NCBI RefSeq assembly: GCF_001976145.1
Contig: NZ_MOXD01000005.1
Coordinates: forward strand, 62,001 to 126,000
Source of the DNA: Serratia oryzae
Lineage (GTDB): Bacteria > Pseudomonadota > Gammaproteobacteria > Enterobacterales > Enterobacteriaceae
Reading direction: 5' to 3'
DNA: 64,000 nt
The notes below the pieces were generated by a model. That model searched no databases. It was not told the origin of the DNA and saw nothing but the letters and a program-made list of their open reading frames with translations. A program made the position numbers and the translations under genes. Each line of letters begins with the position of its first letter. The stretch's first letter is position 1. Shown here piece by piece: positions 9,273 through 18,519 of this stretch.

Positions 9273-9745
9273 TGATCAATTGCACAATCAATGGCCGCCG
9301 GTATCAGTTCACGGTGGATCCCCGCTGGTCGCTGATGGAGTTACTGCGCCAGCAAGGGCTCAGCAGCGTCAAACAAGGGTGCAGCGTCGGTGAATGCGGT
9401 GCCTGTACGGTGCTGATCGATGGTATCGCCACCGACACCTGTATTTATCTGGCGGTTTGGGCCGATGGCAAATCGATTCGAACGGCTGAAGGCGAGGTGA
9501 AAAATGGCGAACTCTCCGCCGTGCAGCAGGCATATGTGAATACGGGGGCTGTGCAATGTGGGTTTTGTACGCCGGGGTTGGTGATGGCGAGCACTTCGAT
9601 GGTGGAACGCTTTCGCGGCAAGCGCCTTACCGAGCAGGAGATCCGTCGCGGTCTAGCCGGGAATTTATGCCGCTGCACCGGCTACAGCGCGATCGTCAAG
9701 GCGGTTCAGCAAGCGCAGTTACTGGATGAGGAAACGCCGGGTTGA
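9269..9745 (+). CDS. xdhC: Xanthine dehydrogenase 2Fe-2S subunit XdhC
   Basis: This 158-residue small subunit contains both [2Fe-2S] clusters. The ferredoxin-type motif ([16 protein letters not shown], with a further Cys downstream) is near residues 36-51. The second helical cluster uses CGFCTPG and LCRCTGY in the last third. All eight expected cysteines are present, unlike the fused ferredoxin-like region of XdhD in this window. The start ATG overlaps the end of xdhB by four bases. A strong hairpin follows 20 bases after the stop. Confidence 0.93.
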   Translation: MMINCTINGRRYQFTVDPRWSLMELLRQQGLSSVKQGCSVGECGACTVLIDGIATDTCIYLAVWADGKSIRTAEGEVKNGELSAVQQAYVNTGAVQCGFCTPGLVMASTSMVERFRGKRLTEQEIRRGLAGNLCRCTGYSAIVKAVQQAQLLDEETPG

Positions 9746-9764
9746 TTTGCTGACTGAACTCATC

Positions 9765-9801
9765 GGCAGCGTCTGCCCGGTTTCATACCGCTGACGCTGC
9801 C
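9765..9801 (+). terminator. Stem-loop downstream of xdhC
   Basis: GGCAGCGTC (9765-9773) pairs perfectly with GACGCTGCC (9793-9801), with a small inner CGGT/ACCG stem. There is no clear T-run, so it may be an mRNA-stabilising hairpin or weak terminator that ends the xdhABC transcript. Confidence 0.55.
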
Positions 9802-9808
9802 ACTACGG

Positions 9809-10099
9809 CTAATGGTGGATCTTCGCCAACTCTTCGGCAGAAAGGCCGGTCAGTTCCATCACCAGCGTGCGATCAAGACCGTTAGCCAGCATGGAGCGGG
9901 CGATTTTCAACGTGGCTTCACGCTCCCCTTCCTGACGACCTTCCACACGGCCCTTCTCAATGCCTTGTTGTTCAAGCTTCTGTGCAATAGTCATTAATAC
10001 CTCCTCATGCTGTGGTGCACGACTTGCCAATTCACGGATAAAAGCTGCCGGTACGGCCGTGTCACCTACCTGTATATGCCTTAAACTTACCACAAGATG
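9809..10099 (-). pseudogene. Remnant of an Rpn/YhgA-family recombination-promoting nuclease
   Basis: About 97 codons survive, resembling the C-terminal part of Rpn-family (PD-(D/E)XK transposase_31) proteins: VSLRHIQVG, a long EKGRVEGRQEGEREATLKIA helix and a final LTGLSAEELAKI motif. Family members are about 300 residues and the catalytic N-terminal domain is missing. An in-frame TAG at 10100-10102 closes the frame upstream, and the only start would be GTG at 10093. I read this as a broken gene whose 5' part was lost, perhaps through recombination with the neighbouring GC-rich repeat. Confidence 0.65.
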
Positions 10100-10168
10100 C
10101 TATGTGTTTATATTATGAACACCCTGGCAAATCTTCCTCACATAACACCATCTCTTGTTCCTATACTG

Positions 10169-10385
10169 GACGAGTATTTATTTCGGTCGCTAAAGATTTG
10201 GTGTTCATTCGGCAGCACGATGAACGCGCCCGAGCAGGGGGCTCAAGAGCCAGCCCCCTGCACCCCGGCCCTTGCCATATCAGCGGGTGCAGGGCCCCGC
10301 CTTGGGCCCTGCAATTGCCAATCACTGTCGTTTCATAGAATGACACTCTGTTTCTGGCCATTCCCATAACACCTTGCATACATAG
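10169..10385. repeat. GC-rich intergenic repeat, short copy (217 bp)
   Basis: It begins GACGAGTATTTATTTCGGTC and contains a self-complementary block in which GGGGGCT and AGCCCCC flank CAAGAGCC. It ends with a GGGCCCTGCAATTGCC segment and CATAG. Both ends match the 624-bp copy at 25866-26489, which carries about 400 extra bases in the middle. Apparent reading frames in both copies share fragments only because the DNA is repeated. Confidence 0.8.
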
Positions 10386-10429
10386 ACCAAACCGTTGTGA
10401 ACAAGAACGACCACAGAGAAAAAACTCAA

Positions 10430-11794
10430 TCAAATCGCCCAGCCCCCGGCATAGAACGCCACCAACGCGGCCGCGATAATCACCGTGCCAATATTCAGTT
10501 TGCGCCACTCGTTCGAGCATACCCGGCCAATCACCAGCGTGCTGAAGCCCAACATAATGCCGGTGACGATATTACAGGTCAGCACGATAAACACCGCACA
10601 CACCAGGCCAGACATTGCATCTACAAAGTCGTTGAAATCCAGTTTAGTGACGTTGCTCAGCATCAGCAGGCCAACGTACATCAGCGCAGGGGCGGTAGCG
10701 TAGCCGGGTACCAGATAGGATAACGGTGACAGAAACAGCATCAGCAGGAACAACACCCCCACCACCGCCGCAGTGACGCCGGTCTTGCCCCCGGCCGCCG
10801 TTCCCGCTGCGGACTCAATATAGACCGCAGCCGGTGAAGCGCCGACCAGGGCAGAGAACATACTGCTCATCGAGTCGGCGGTTAACGCCCGGCCACCGTT
10901 GATAATCTGCCCGTCCTGATCCAGCAGATTGGCCTGCCCGGCCACCGCGCGGATGGTACCGGTGGCATCAAACACCGCCGTCATCACCAACGCCAGCACG
11001 CTCGGCAACACCAGCGGATTCAGTGCGCCTTTGATGTCCAGGCTGAAAATCAGCGATTGCCCATCCGGCCCGCTCAGGCTCGGCAATGCAAATAACCCCT
11101 GATACTTCACGTTCGGATCAAAGATCAGGCCAACGATGGAGATACCGACGATCACCAATAAAATTCCGCCCGGCACGCGCAGTTTCTCCAGCCCGAGGAT
11201 TACCGCCAACCCCAGCAGCGACATCATCACCGGGAAAGAAACAAACGATCCCAGCGCCACCGGTAAACCATCCAGTGGGTTCTTGATCACCATGCCAACA
11301 CCGTTGGCGGCAATCAGCAGCAGGAACAGGCCGATGCCAATCCCGGTGCCATGGGCAATGCCCATCGGCAGATTGCGTAAAATCCACGAGCGCACGCCGG
11401 TCACCGAAATAGCGGTAAACAGCAGCCCCATCAGGAAGATCGCCCCCAACGCCACCGGAATGCTGATGTGCTGGCCCAGCACCAGGCTGAAAGCGGTAAA
11501 CGCCGTCAAGGAAATGGCACAGCCGATCGCCATTGGCAGGTTGGCCCACAGCCCCATCACCAACGAGCCGACACCGGCCACCAGGCAAGTGGCGACAAAC
11601 ACCGCGGCGGGGGGGAAACCGGCCTTGCCCAACATGCCGGGCACCACAATCACCGAGTAGACCATCGCCAAAAAGGTGGTCAACCCTGCCAGCACCTCCT
11701 GCCGTATACTGCTGCCCCGCGCGCTAATGTTAAAATAGGCGTCTATCGAACGGGTTGCTTTCTCTGACGTCACTTGCGAAAAATGATTAGACAT
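10430..11794 (-). CDS. ghxQ: Guanine/hypoxanthine permease (NCS2 family, GhxQ/YgfQ)
   Basis: This 454-residue inner-membrane proton symporter is of the AzgA-like COG2252 branch, with about 12-14 hydrophobic segments through the whole length. The N-terminus reads [21 protein letters not shown], and family-like stretches include [10 protein letters not shown] and [12 protein letters not shown]. Length matches E. coli GhxQ (455), which moves guanine and hypoxanthine. It is last in the minus-strand xanQ-guaD-ghxQ run, 45 bases after guaD, the same order as in E. coli. It would supply guanine to the adjacent deaminase. Confidence 0.85.
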   Translation of the reverse strand: MSNHFSQVTSEKATRSIDAYFNISARGSSIRQEVLAGLTTFLAMVYSVIVVPGMLGKAGFPPAAVFVATCLVAGVGSLVMGLWANLPMAIGCAISLTAFTAFSLVLGQHISIPVALGAIFLMGLLFTAISVTGVRSWILRNLPMGIAHGTGIGIGLFLLLIAANGVGMVIKNPLDGLPVALGSFVSFPVMMSLLGLAVILGLEKLRVPGGILLVIVGISIVGLIFDPNVKYQGLFALPSLSGPDGQSLIFSLDIKGALNPLVLPSVLALVMTAVFDATGTIRAVAGQANLLDQDGQIINGGRALTADSMSSMFSALVGASPAAVYIESAAGTAAGGKTGVTAAVVGVLFLLMLFLSPLSYLVPGYATAPALMYVGLLMLSNVTKLDFNDFVDAMSGLVCAVFIVLTCNIVTGIMLGFSTLVIGRVCSNEWRKLNIGTVIIAAALVAFYAGGWAI

Positions 11795-11839
11795 TGCTAT
11801 ACCCTCTTAAGGTCTGCATTCGTTATCAACTACGCTTCT

Positions 11840-13156
11840 TTAAGTGCGTTCATAGACCAACCGGCCATCCACATAGGTGCGATAAATCGACCGGTCATCT
11901 CCAAGCGTCATCATGACAAATAGCTTATCGATCAAGGTGTTTGAGTTGTCATAGCGCAGCTGTTGCAGCGGCGTGGCCGTTGGTTCCAGCACCACGAAAT
12001 CCGCCTCTTTCCCAAGGTTGAAATTGCCAATGGTTTCTGCCAGCCCGAGCGCATCGGCACCGCCCAACGTAGCCAGATAAAACGCCTCATAGGCCGACAG
12101 CCGATAGTTTTGCAGTTGCATCACCTTGTAGGCTTCGTTCAGCGTTTGCAGCATATTGAAGGTGGTTCCCGCGCCGATATCAGTGCCCATCCCCACCTTG
12201 ACCCTTTTCCGCCAGGCGTTTTGCAGATTGAACAAACCGCTGCCGAGATACAGGTTGGAGGTTGGGCAAAACGCGATGGAGGAATGGGTATCACGCAGGC
12301 AATCCCATTCGGCATCCTCCAGGTGAATACAGTGGGCAAACACGCTGTTTTTGCCGGTCAAACCGTAATGATGGTAAACATCCAGATAGCTTTTACGCTC
12401 CGGGTACAAGGCTTTCACCCAGGCGATTTCTTCTTTGTTTTCCGATAAATGGGTATGCAGATAGGTATCCGGATACTCCTGGCGCAGCCGCTGGGCTACC
12501 GCCAGCTGTTCTGGCGTCGAGGTCGGCGCAAAGCGCGGCGTGATGGCGTACAGCAGGCGGCCATTGCGATGCCAGCGCTCAATCAGCGCTTTGCTCTGGG
12601 TATAGCTGCTTTCTGCGGTGTCCAGCAGATAATCCGGCGCGTGGCGATCCATCATCACCTTGCCAGCAATCAACCGCATATTGATGTGGTGCGCCGCCTC
12701 AAACAGCGCCTCAATCGATTCCGGGTGCACGGTGCCAAACACCAGCGCGGTGGTGGTGCCATTGCGCAGCAGTTGCTTGATGAAAAAGGCCGACATTTCC
12801 CGCGCATATTCCAGGTCGTTATAGCGTTTTTCTGCCGGGAAGGTGTGCTTGTTCAGCCAATCCAGCAACTGCTCGCCATAAGCCCCCACCATTTCGCATT
12901 GCGGGTAATGAATATGGGTATCAACAAACCCTGGTACGATCATTTTGCCACTGTAATCACGCACCCGAATGCTGGCGGGGATGCGCTGATGCCCATCGGC
13001 CCAGGTGCCAAACCAGTCCACACGGCCATTACGGATTAACAATAAGCCGTCTTTGATAAAACGCAGATGGCCTTCAATTTCTTCAGGGCACTGCACGGTA
13101 CGGGTAATATCCAAAAAACTGCCCCGCACGGCCTTAATTGAGGATTCACACTCCAT
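11840..13156 (-). CDS. guaD: Guanine deaminase
   Basis: A 438-residue amidohydrolase converting guanine to xanthine and ammonia. Zinc ligands are visible in PGFVDTHIHYPQ (near 83-94), HTHLSENK, FAHCIHLED and the late GTDIGAGT. Length agrees with E. coli GuaD (439). The start ATG has AAAGGA upstream. It sits 33 bases after xanQ and before ghxQ. Its product feeds the xanthine dehydrogenase encoded at 6096-9745. Confidence 0.92.
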   Translation of the reverse strand: MECESSIKAVRGSFLDITRTVQCPEEIEGHLRFIKDGLLLIRNGRVDWFGTWADGHQRIPASIRVRDYSGKMIVPGFVDTHIHYPQCEMVGAYGEQLLDWLNKHTFPAEKRYNDLEYAREMSAFFIKQLLRNGTTTALVFGTVHPESIEALFEAAHHINMRLIAGKVMMDRHAPDYLLDTAESSYTQSKALIERWHRNGRLLYAITPRFAPTSTPEQLAVAQRLRQEYPDTYLHTHLSENKEEIAWVKALYPERKSYLDVYHHYGLTGKNSVFAHCIHLEDAEWDCLRDTHSSIAFCPTSNLYLGSGLFNLQNAWRKRVKVGMGTDIGAGTTFNMLQTLNEAYKVMQLQNYRLSAYEAFYLATLGGADALGLAETIGNFNLGKEADFVVLEPTATPLQQLRYDNSNTLIDKLFVMMTLGDDRSIYRTYVDGRLVYERT

Positions 13157-13189
13157 ACATACATTCCTTTTAGCAATAAACGGGTAACG

Positions 13190-14605
13190 TTAATCCGTAT
13201 TTTTTTCCGCTGAGGTGATTTCCAATTCGGCGGTATCGATGCAGCGGCCTTCGTTATTATTCAGCGGGATCAGCAAGTTCAGGAAAATAGCCGTCAGGCC
13301 ACCGGCGCAGATCGGGTTTTCCACCAAAACGTAAATTGAGGCAGGTAATACGCGGAACACTTCTGGATCGTAAGAAACGCCAAGGCCCAGCCCCAGAGAG
13401 GTGGCAACAATAATGGTTTCCCGACGGTTTAATCCGTTGGAAATAATGATGCGGATCCCGGCGATGGCGATCATCGAAAACATCAGCGTCATTGAGCCCC
13501 CCAAAACTGGGGCTGGGATAGTAGTAAAAAAACGGCCAATCGCTGGGAATAGCCCCAGAAAAACCAGAATCACGGCAATATATTTGCCAATATGGCGCGA
13601 CGCCACGCCGGTCATTTGAATCACGCCGTTATTCTGGGAAAAGGTGGTCAGCGGTAATGACCCCAGCATGGCGGCAATCACCGACACCAGGCCATCGGCT
13701 AATACACCGCCACTGAGGCGCGAAGTGTAATCTGGGCCATCAATTGGCTGATTAGAGACCATGGCGGTCGCGGTGATGCTCCCTACCGCCTCCAGTACGC
13801 TCAGCATGTAGATGATCCCTGCCACCATAAAAGCATGTAAATCAAATGAAAACCCATACTTAAAAGGGACCGGCACGGTCATCAACGGCAAGTTATGCAA
13901 TACGGAAAAATCGACCATACCCAAACACAGCGCCACGACATAACCCGCGACGATGCCAATAGCGATCCCCCCCATGCGCAGCAGCGCGTTTTGGCAGCAG
14001 TTAAAGGCAATCACCACCAGCAGCACTAACAAGCCAACGCCAATATTTTCATAGTTACCATAGGTACCGCTGCTTTTAGCCGAAATACCGCCGCCAAAGT
14101 CGATAATGCCCACCTTGATCAGGCTCAGGCCAATCATCAGTACCACAATGCCGCTGACCGTTGGCGTAATCACCCGCTTCAGATAAGGCAAAATAAACGA
14201 GGAACCCACCACCAGAAAAGCGCCGACAAAAGAGACGCCAAGCAAAGTAGAAAGCATCGCATCCGCATGCAGACCATCTGCTTTCATGGTGCTGCCTAAG
14301 GCGATCATCACGGTGACAAAAGAGAAGTTAACCGATTGGATCGACAATAAACCGGAACCGATGCGGCCATAGCGATTCACCTGTAGCCAGGTGCCTATAC
14401 CCGATGCAATCATTGCCATTGAAACCAGATAGGCGGTAATCTCCGTTGGAAGATTCAGTGCGGCACCAACAATTAATGCCGGAGCCACCATTGGCACAAA
14501 AATAGCCAATAAATGGGTGACAGCACCAATAATGCATTGATTAAACGGCGGCTTATCGTTGACGCGATAAATAATGTCACTATTTTCGGTCGGTATATCA
14601 GACAT
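13190..14605 (-). CDS. xanQ: Xanthine permease XanQ (NCS2 family)
   Basis: A 471-residue proton-coupled xanthine importer of the inner membrane. It follows E. coli XanQ (466) closely as I recall it, including FNQCIIGAVTHLLAIFVPM at the N-terminus, the SVLEAVGSITATAM segment that contributes substrate residues, SQNNGVIQMTGVASR with the NCS2 signature Asn/Gly residues, and the C-terminal VENPICAGGLTA. The start ATG has GGGAGTAAAGGG before it. A 207-base gap with a long inverted repeat separates it from xdhD, so expression may be partly independent. Confidence 0.88.
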   Translation of the reverse strand: MSDIPTENSDIIYRVNDKPPFNQCIIGAVTHLLAIFVPMVAPALIVGAALNLPTEITAYLVSMAMIASGIGTWLQVNRYGRIGSGLLSIQSVNFSFVTVMIALGSTMKADGLHADAMLSTLLGVSFVGAFLVVGSSFILPYLKRVITPTVSGIVVLMIGLSLIKVGIIDFGGGISAKSSGTYGNYENIGVGLLVLLVVIAFNCCQNALLRMGGIAIGIVAGYVVALCLGMVDFSVLHNLPLMTVPVPFKYGFSFDLHAFMVAGIIYMLSVLEAVGSITATAMVSNQPIDGPDYTSRLSGGVLADGLVSVIAAMLGSLPLTTFSQNNGVIQMTGVASRHIGKYIAVILVFLGLFPAIGRFFTTIPAPVLGGSMTLMFSMIAIAGIRIIISNGLNRRETIIVATSLGLGLGVSYDPEVFRVLPASIYVLVENPICAGGLTAIFLNLLIPLNNNEGRCIDTAELEITSAEKNTD

Positions 14606-14765
14606 CCCTTTACTCCCTTCCAGTAAATTTGATCATCTGATTCAATAGACACGCGTTAACTGCTCCACGCCCTGCACTTTCGCCATATTGATTCCACGGG
14701 GCAGCCTGAGCTTTTTATTTCGCTCATTCTCTGTATGGCGGCAATAACAGTATTGAATCGCTTCT

Positions 14766-14804
14766 GCCCGCCGCCTTTTTAATTACCGATTAAAAACGAC
14801 GGGC
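14766..14804. terminator. Long imperfect inverted repeat between xdhD and xanQ
   Basis: On the minus strand GCCCGTCGTTTTTAAT is followed by a short loop and ATTAAAAA, then GGCGGCGGGC. The arms are AT-rich inside and GC-rich outside, with a small bulge. It directly follows the xdhD stop and could partly terminate transcription or protect the mRNA end. Confidence 0.5.
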
Positions 14805-14812
14805 ATCTGGGC

Positions 14813-17695
14813 TCACGCTGACAGCTTATTTAACCCCCTCAGGACTTTTTCCGGTGTGAAATGCCATTCCCGCAGCCAGACGCCGCAGGCGTCATGAATT
14901 GCCATGGCGATAGCCGGAGCCGCGCCGTTAACGCCGATTTCCGAGATCGACTTGGCACCGTATGGCCCCACGTGGTCGTCGCTCGGCACCAGGAACGCCT
15001 GAAAATCGCTCGGGATATCGCCAATTTTCGGCGCGCCGTAGCTTTGCAGGTCACGGGTGATCGGCACCCCTTGGCGATCGTAGATAATCTCTTCCGACAT
15101 GCTGTGGCCGATGGCGCGTAGGGAAGCGCCGTAAATCTGCCCCAGCGCCAGTTCCGGGTTAACCGGCGTGCCGCAGTCCAACAGGGCGTAGAACTTATCC
15201 AGGCGGATCTCACCGGTGCGGGTATTCACCGCCACTTCGGCGAAGTTGGCACCGAACGGGAAGGCAAAATCAGAAGTGATATAGCTCGCGGTGGCCACCA
15301 GGGTGCCAAAACCGGTGCCGGTCTCCGCTTTGTGGGCGATCTGCGCGAATGACACTTCGCCTTGTTTACCGCGCACTACGCCGGGAGCCACCAATGCCAC
15401 ATCGGCCTCAGGCTCACCCAGCATCTGCGCACCGTGGAACAGGATTTTTGCCTTGAGGTTTTCTGCCGCGTTTTTCGCCGCATTGCCGGAGAAGCAGGTG
15501 CCGGAAGAAGCGTAGGCCCCTTTATCAAACAGGGCGTGATCGGTATCACCTGAGATCACGTGCACATCGGCAAACGGGCAACACAGCACTTCAGCCGCCA
15601 ACTTGCCAACTACCGTATCCAGCCCGGTGCCGATATCCGCACCGCCAGAGTGAACGATAAAGGTGCCGTCCGACTCGAGCTTAATCATGCAGTTAGCCTG
15701 ATCGATATCCGGGATGCCGGATTTCTGCATGATAATCGCAACGCCACGGCCAATCTGCCAGTCGCCGTTTTTCGCCTTCGCTGAGTTCCAGCGGATCAGT
15801 TCACGCCCTTTACGCAAAATCGGCTCCAGCGCACAGCTGGCGGCGCGGGGCACCGAGGTTGGCATTTTGCCTTCGCCGATCGCCCCGAGGATCTTCAGCT
15901 CCTGCCCTTCCACCACCCGGTTGAGCTCAATAATCTCCAGCGGATCGCGCCCCAGTTTTTCGGCCAATTCGGCCAAAATCATAGTCAGGGCGAAGTTGCC
16001 TTTCGGCGCACCGTAGCCCTGATAGGCACCGTTCGGGCAGATATTGCTGTAATAGGTGGTGACCTGGAAATTGACGTTTTCACACGGATACAGCGGCAGC
16101 GACAGCGCCGGGCCGTTGCTGGGCACCGTCAGCGCGTGGTTGCCATAAGGGCCGGTATTGGCGAGGAAGTTCATGTCGATCGCCGTCAGGCGGCCATCCT
16201 TTTTCGCCCCGATCTTCACCTTCACTTTCGCCACGTGGCGCGAGGTGTTGCTGATGAACTCCTCTTCGCGGGTATAGTGAAAATAGACCGCGCGGCCGGT
16301 GACGCAGGTCGCCCATGCGCAGACCTCTTCCAGCAGAATGTCCTGCTTGGAGCCAAAACCACCGCCCACGCGCTCTTTGATCACGTGCACTTTATGCTGC
16401 TTCAGCCCGACAATGCGCGCCACCTGGCGGCGCAGGTGCCATGGCACCTGGGTTGAGGCGTGGATCACCAGCCGATCGCCATCCATATAGGTGTAACAAA
16501 CGTGTTTTTCTGCCGGGCATTGCTGTACCTGTTTGGATTCGTAAGTGCGTTCCAGCACCACATCCGCTTCGGCAAAACCCTTGTCCACATTGCCAATCTG
16601 CCCATGAACTGCGGCAGCAATATTGCGATGCGGTTTGGCGCCAATCGGGAAGTTGATCGTCAGATGTTCGCCTGCGCGCTGTGCAGAACCTCGATTCTGC
16701 TCGGCCAAATCGGCCGGAGCACCGTTGACGTAGATAATCGGCTCGTCATGCACCAGCGGTGCGCCTTCCGCCATCGCTTCATCAATCGACATCACCGGCT
16801 GTAACACCTGATATTCGACCTCAATCAACCCCAGCGCCGCCTGCGCGATCGCTTCGCTCTCGGCCACCACCGCCGCGACCCGATCGCCCACGTGGCGCAG
16901 CTTCTGGCCAAACATCCGGCGATCCAACGGCGAAGGTTCCGGCGCGCTCTGCCCACCAGGGGTGTAGTAAATATCCGGGCAGTTGAGGTGGGTGATCACA
17001 TGCACCACCCCCGGCAACGCCTCAGCTTTGCTGACGTCCAGGCGGGTAATCAGCGCATGAGGATGCGGGCTGCGCAGCATCTTGATAATGCAGGCATTAC
17101 GCGCCACGCGATCTTCAACGTAGCAAGGCTTGGCCTGCACCATTTTTGCCGCGTCCACTTTCGGGCATAGCTTGCCAACCACGTTGAGATCGCTGCGAAA
17201 TTCGGGGGCTGCCGGTGCCTGAAACTCAGGATCGCTGCGACGCGCCACCGCCAGTGCCACCACCTGATAAAACTGCTGGTAACCGGCATCGCGGCTGAAC
17301 AGCCCCGACAGCGCATCGTCGATCTGCGCGCGCGTTGGTGCTGCAATGCGCTCCAGCAAATCCGTCAGGATCAGCGCCGCCGCCGGATCGTTATAGCCGG
17401 ACTGCACAACCCCGACGTCCACCATCGCCTGCTGCACCAGGCTCAGTTGGTTCCAGCTCCCTAGCGCTTCTGCGGTAGTGACCACCGCGCCGTCAAGCTG
17501 AGCGGCGATCAGCAAAGAGGCGTTAACCACCACGCCGTTGTACATAACGGCATCCGAACCGGCAAAGCCGAATCCATCATCGCTGTTACGTACCGAATGC
17601 ATTCCCAGCTTAAACAGCAGTTGCTGCACGTTTTCGCCGGGTTGGCACTGCATCACCTGCTCGCTGTCATTAAGCGTAAAGCGAATATTGATCAT
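14813..17695 (-). CDS. xdhD: Molybdenum hydroxylase XdhD (putative hypoxanthine oxidase subunit)
   Basis: A 960-residue fused enzyme matching E. coli XdhD (956) closely. The C-terminal ~780 residues form the molybdopterin domain (GGGFGSKQ near 444; catalytic Glu in SISEIGVNGAAPAI near 917). The N-terminal ~150 residues resemble the XdhC ferredoxin subunit but have lost the cluster cysteines. GTG/ATG choices upstream exist, but AGGAGGGG lies four bases before the ATG at 17695, and that ATG overlaps the ygfM stop (ATGA). Known genetically as part of the selenium-linked purine cluster. Exact substrate, whether hypoxanthine or urate reduction, is unsettled. Confidence 0.88.
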   Translation of the reverse strand: MINIRFTLNDSEQVMQCQPGENVQQLLFKLGMHSVRNSDDGFGFAGSDAVMYNGVVVNASLLIAAQLDGAVVTTAEALGSWNQLSLVQQAMVDVGVVQSGYNDPAAALILTDLLERIAAPTRAQIDDALSGLFSRDAGYQQFYQVVALAVARRSDPEFQAPAAPEFRSDLNVVGKLCPKVDAAKMVQAKPCYVEDRVARNACIIKMLRSPHPHALITRLDVSKAEALPGVVHVITHLNCPDIYYTPGGQSAPEPSPLDRRMFGQKLRHVGDRVAAVVAESEAIAQAALGLIEVEYQVLQPVMSIDEAMAEGAPLVHDEPIIYVNGAPADLAEQNRGSAQRAGEHLTINFPIGAKPHRNIAAAVHGQIGNVDKGFAEADVVLERTYESKQVQQCPAEKHVCYTYMDGDRLVIHASTQVPWHLRRQVARIVGLKQHKVHVIKERVGGGFGSKQDILLEEVCAWATCVTGRAVYFHYTREEEFISNTSRHVAKVKVKIGAKKDGRLTAIDMNFLANTGPYGNHALTVPSNGPALSLPLYPCENVNFQVTTYYSNICPNGAYQGYGAPKGNFALTMILAELAEKLGRDPLEIIELNRVVEGQELKILGAIGEGKMPTSVPRAASCALEPILRKGRELIRWNSAKAKNGDWQIGRGVAIIMQKSGIPDIDQANCMIKLESDGTFIVHSGGADIGTGLDTVVGKLAAEVLCCPFADVHVISGDTDHALFDKGAYASSGTCFSGNAAKNAAENLKAKILFHGAQMLGEPEADVALVAPGVVRGKQGEVSFAQIAHKAETGTGFGTLVATASYITSDFAFPFGANFAEVAVNTRTGEIRLDKFYALLDCGTPVNPELALGQIYGASLRAIGHSMSEEIIYDRQGVPITRDLQSYGAPKIGDIPSDFQAFLVPSDDHVGPYGAKSISEIGVNGAAPAIAMAIHDACGVWLREWHFTPEKVLRGLNKLSA

Positions 17696-18468
17696 TGTAC
17701 CCCTCCTGATGCCTGGCAACTGGCGAGCAGATCGGCCACGACCACGCCGCTGATGTAGCGTTTATAGGCCACGCTGCCGCAGAGATCGGCTTCTGGAGCT
17801 ACCGCTTCGGCCACCACTTTTTCCAGCGCCGGGCCGCTCAGGCCCATTTGCTCGGCATCACGCAGGCGGCTTGGCCGCGCGACGACACCGCTCAGAGCGA
17901 TACGGACCTTTTGCTGCGCATCGCACGAAACGGCGGCGGTCAGCACCGCCAGCCCGGCCGCCGAGCGGGCAACCTTGTGCGTGGCGCAACGGCGATAAGG
18001 ATCTGGCAACACCAACTCCAGCAATAATTCTTGCTGGGCGCCTGCCAGATAATCCCCCAGTTCCAGAGTATTACCGTCGCCAATCACCACCTTGGCGCTC
18101 AACGCCAGCAACACCGGAAGCAACACCGAGTCTTTGGGTGCCGCGGCGATCTCCCCTCCCAGCGTGGCCTGATTGCGGATATGGCGGGAATAAACAAAGC
18201 CCAGCGCCTCTCGCAGCGCAGGCGGGGTCAACGTTGAATCGATCAGTTTCTGTAAGGGAATGGTGACACCGATATGCAGCGCACCCTGTTGCCAGCTCAA
18301 CTGGTCGAGCCCCAGCTGTGTCAACGCAATGGCGATCTTTTTCTCGGTTTTAGTGGGTGTGGCGTTCAACTTGCTGCCACCGCCGAAGTACACCGCTTCA
18401 TCAAGAAATTGGCGTTTCAGCTCCAGGGCCTGCTGCACCGATTCCGGCCGATAGAATTGCTCAATCAT
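17692..18468 (-). CDS. ygfM: FAD-binding subunit YgfM, partner of XdhD
   Basis: A 258-residue molybdopterin-dehydrogenase FAD-binding protein (E. coli YgfM 259). FYRPESVQQALELK opens the FAD domain, GGGSKLN replaces the usual AGGTDL pyrophosphate loop near residues 35-41, and HIRNQATLGGEIAAA near 116-130 is the second FAD signature. It probably moves electrons between XdhD and the YgfK oxidoreductase. The start ATG has GAGGGTG upstream. The stop overlaps the xdhD start. Confidence 0.87.
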   Translation of the reverse strand: MIEQFYRPESVQQALELKRQFLDEAVYFGGGSKLNATPTKTEKKIAIALTQLGLDQLSWQQGALHIGVTIPLQKLIDSTLTPPALREALGFVYSRHIRNQATLGGEIAAAPKDSVLLPVLLALSAKVVIGDGNTLELGDYLAGAQQELLLELVLPDPYRRCATHKVARSAAGLAVLTAAVSCDAQQKVRIALSGVVARPSRLRDAEQMGLSGPALEKVVAEAVAPEADLCGSVAYKRYISGVVVADLLASCQASGGVQ

Positions 18469-18519
18469 TTTTCACCCTCATCAAGGTTAACCGCCCCGTT
18501 CTTCGGGGCGGCAACCTGC

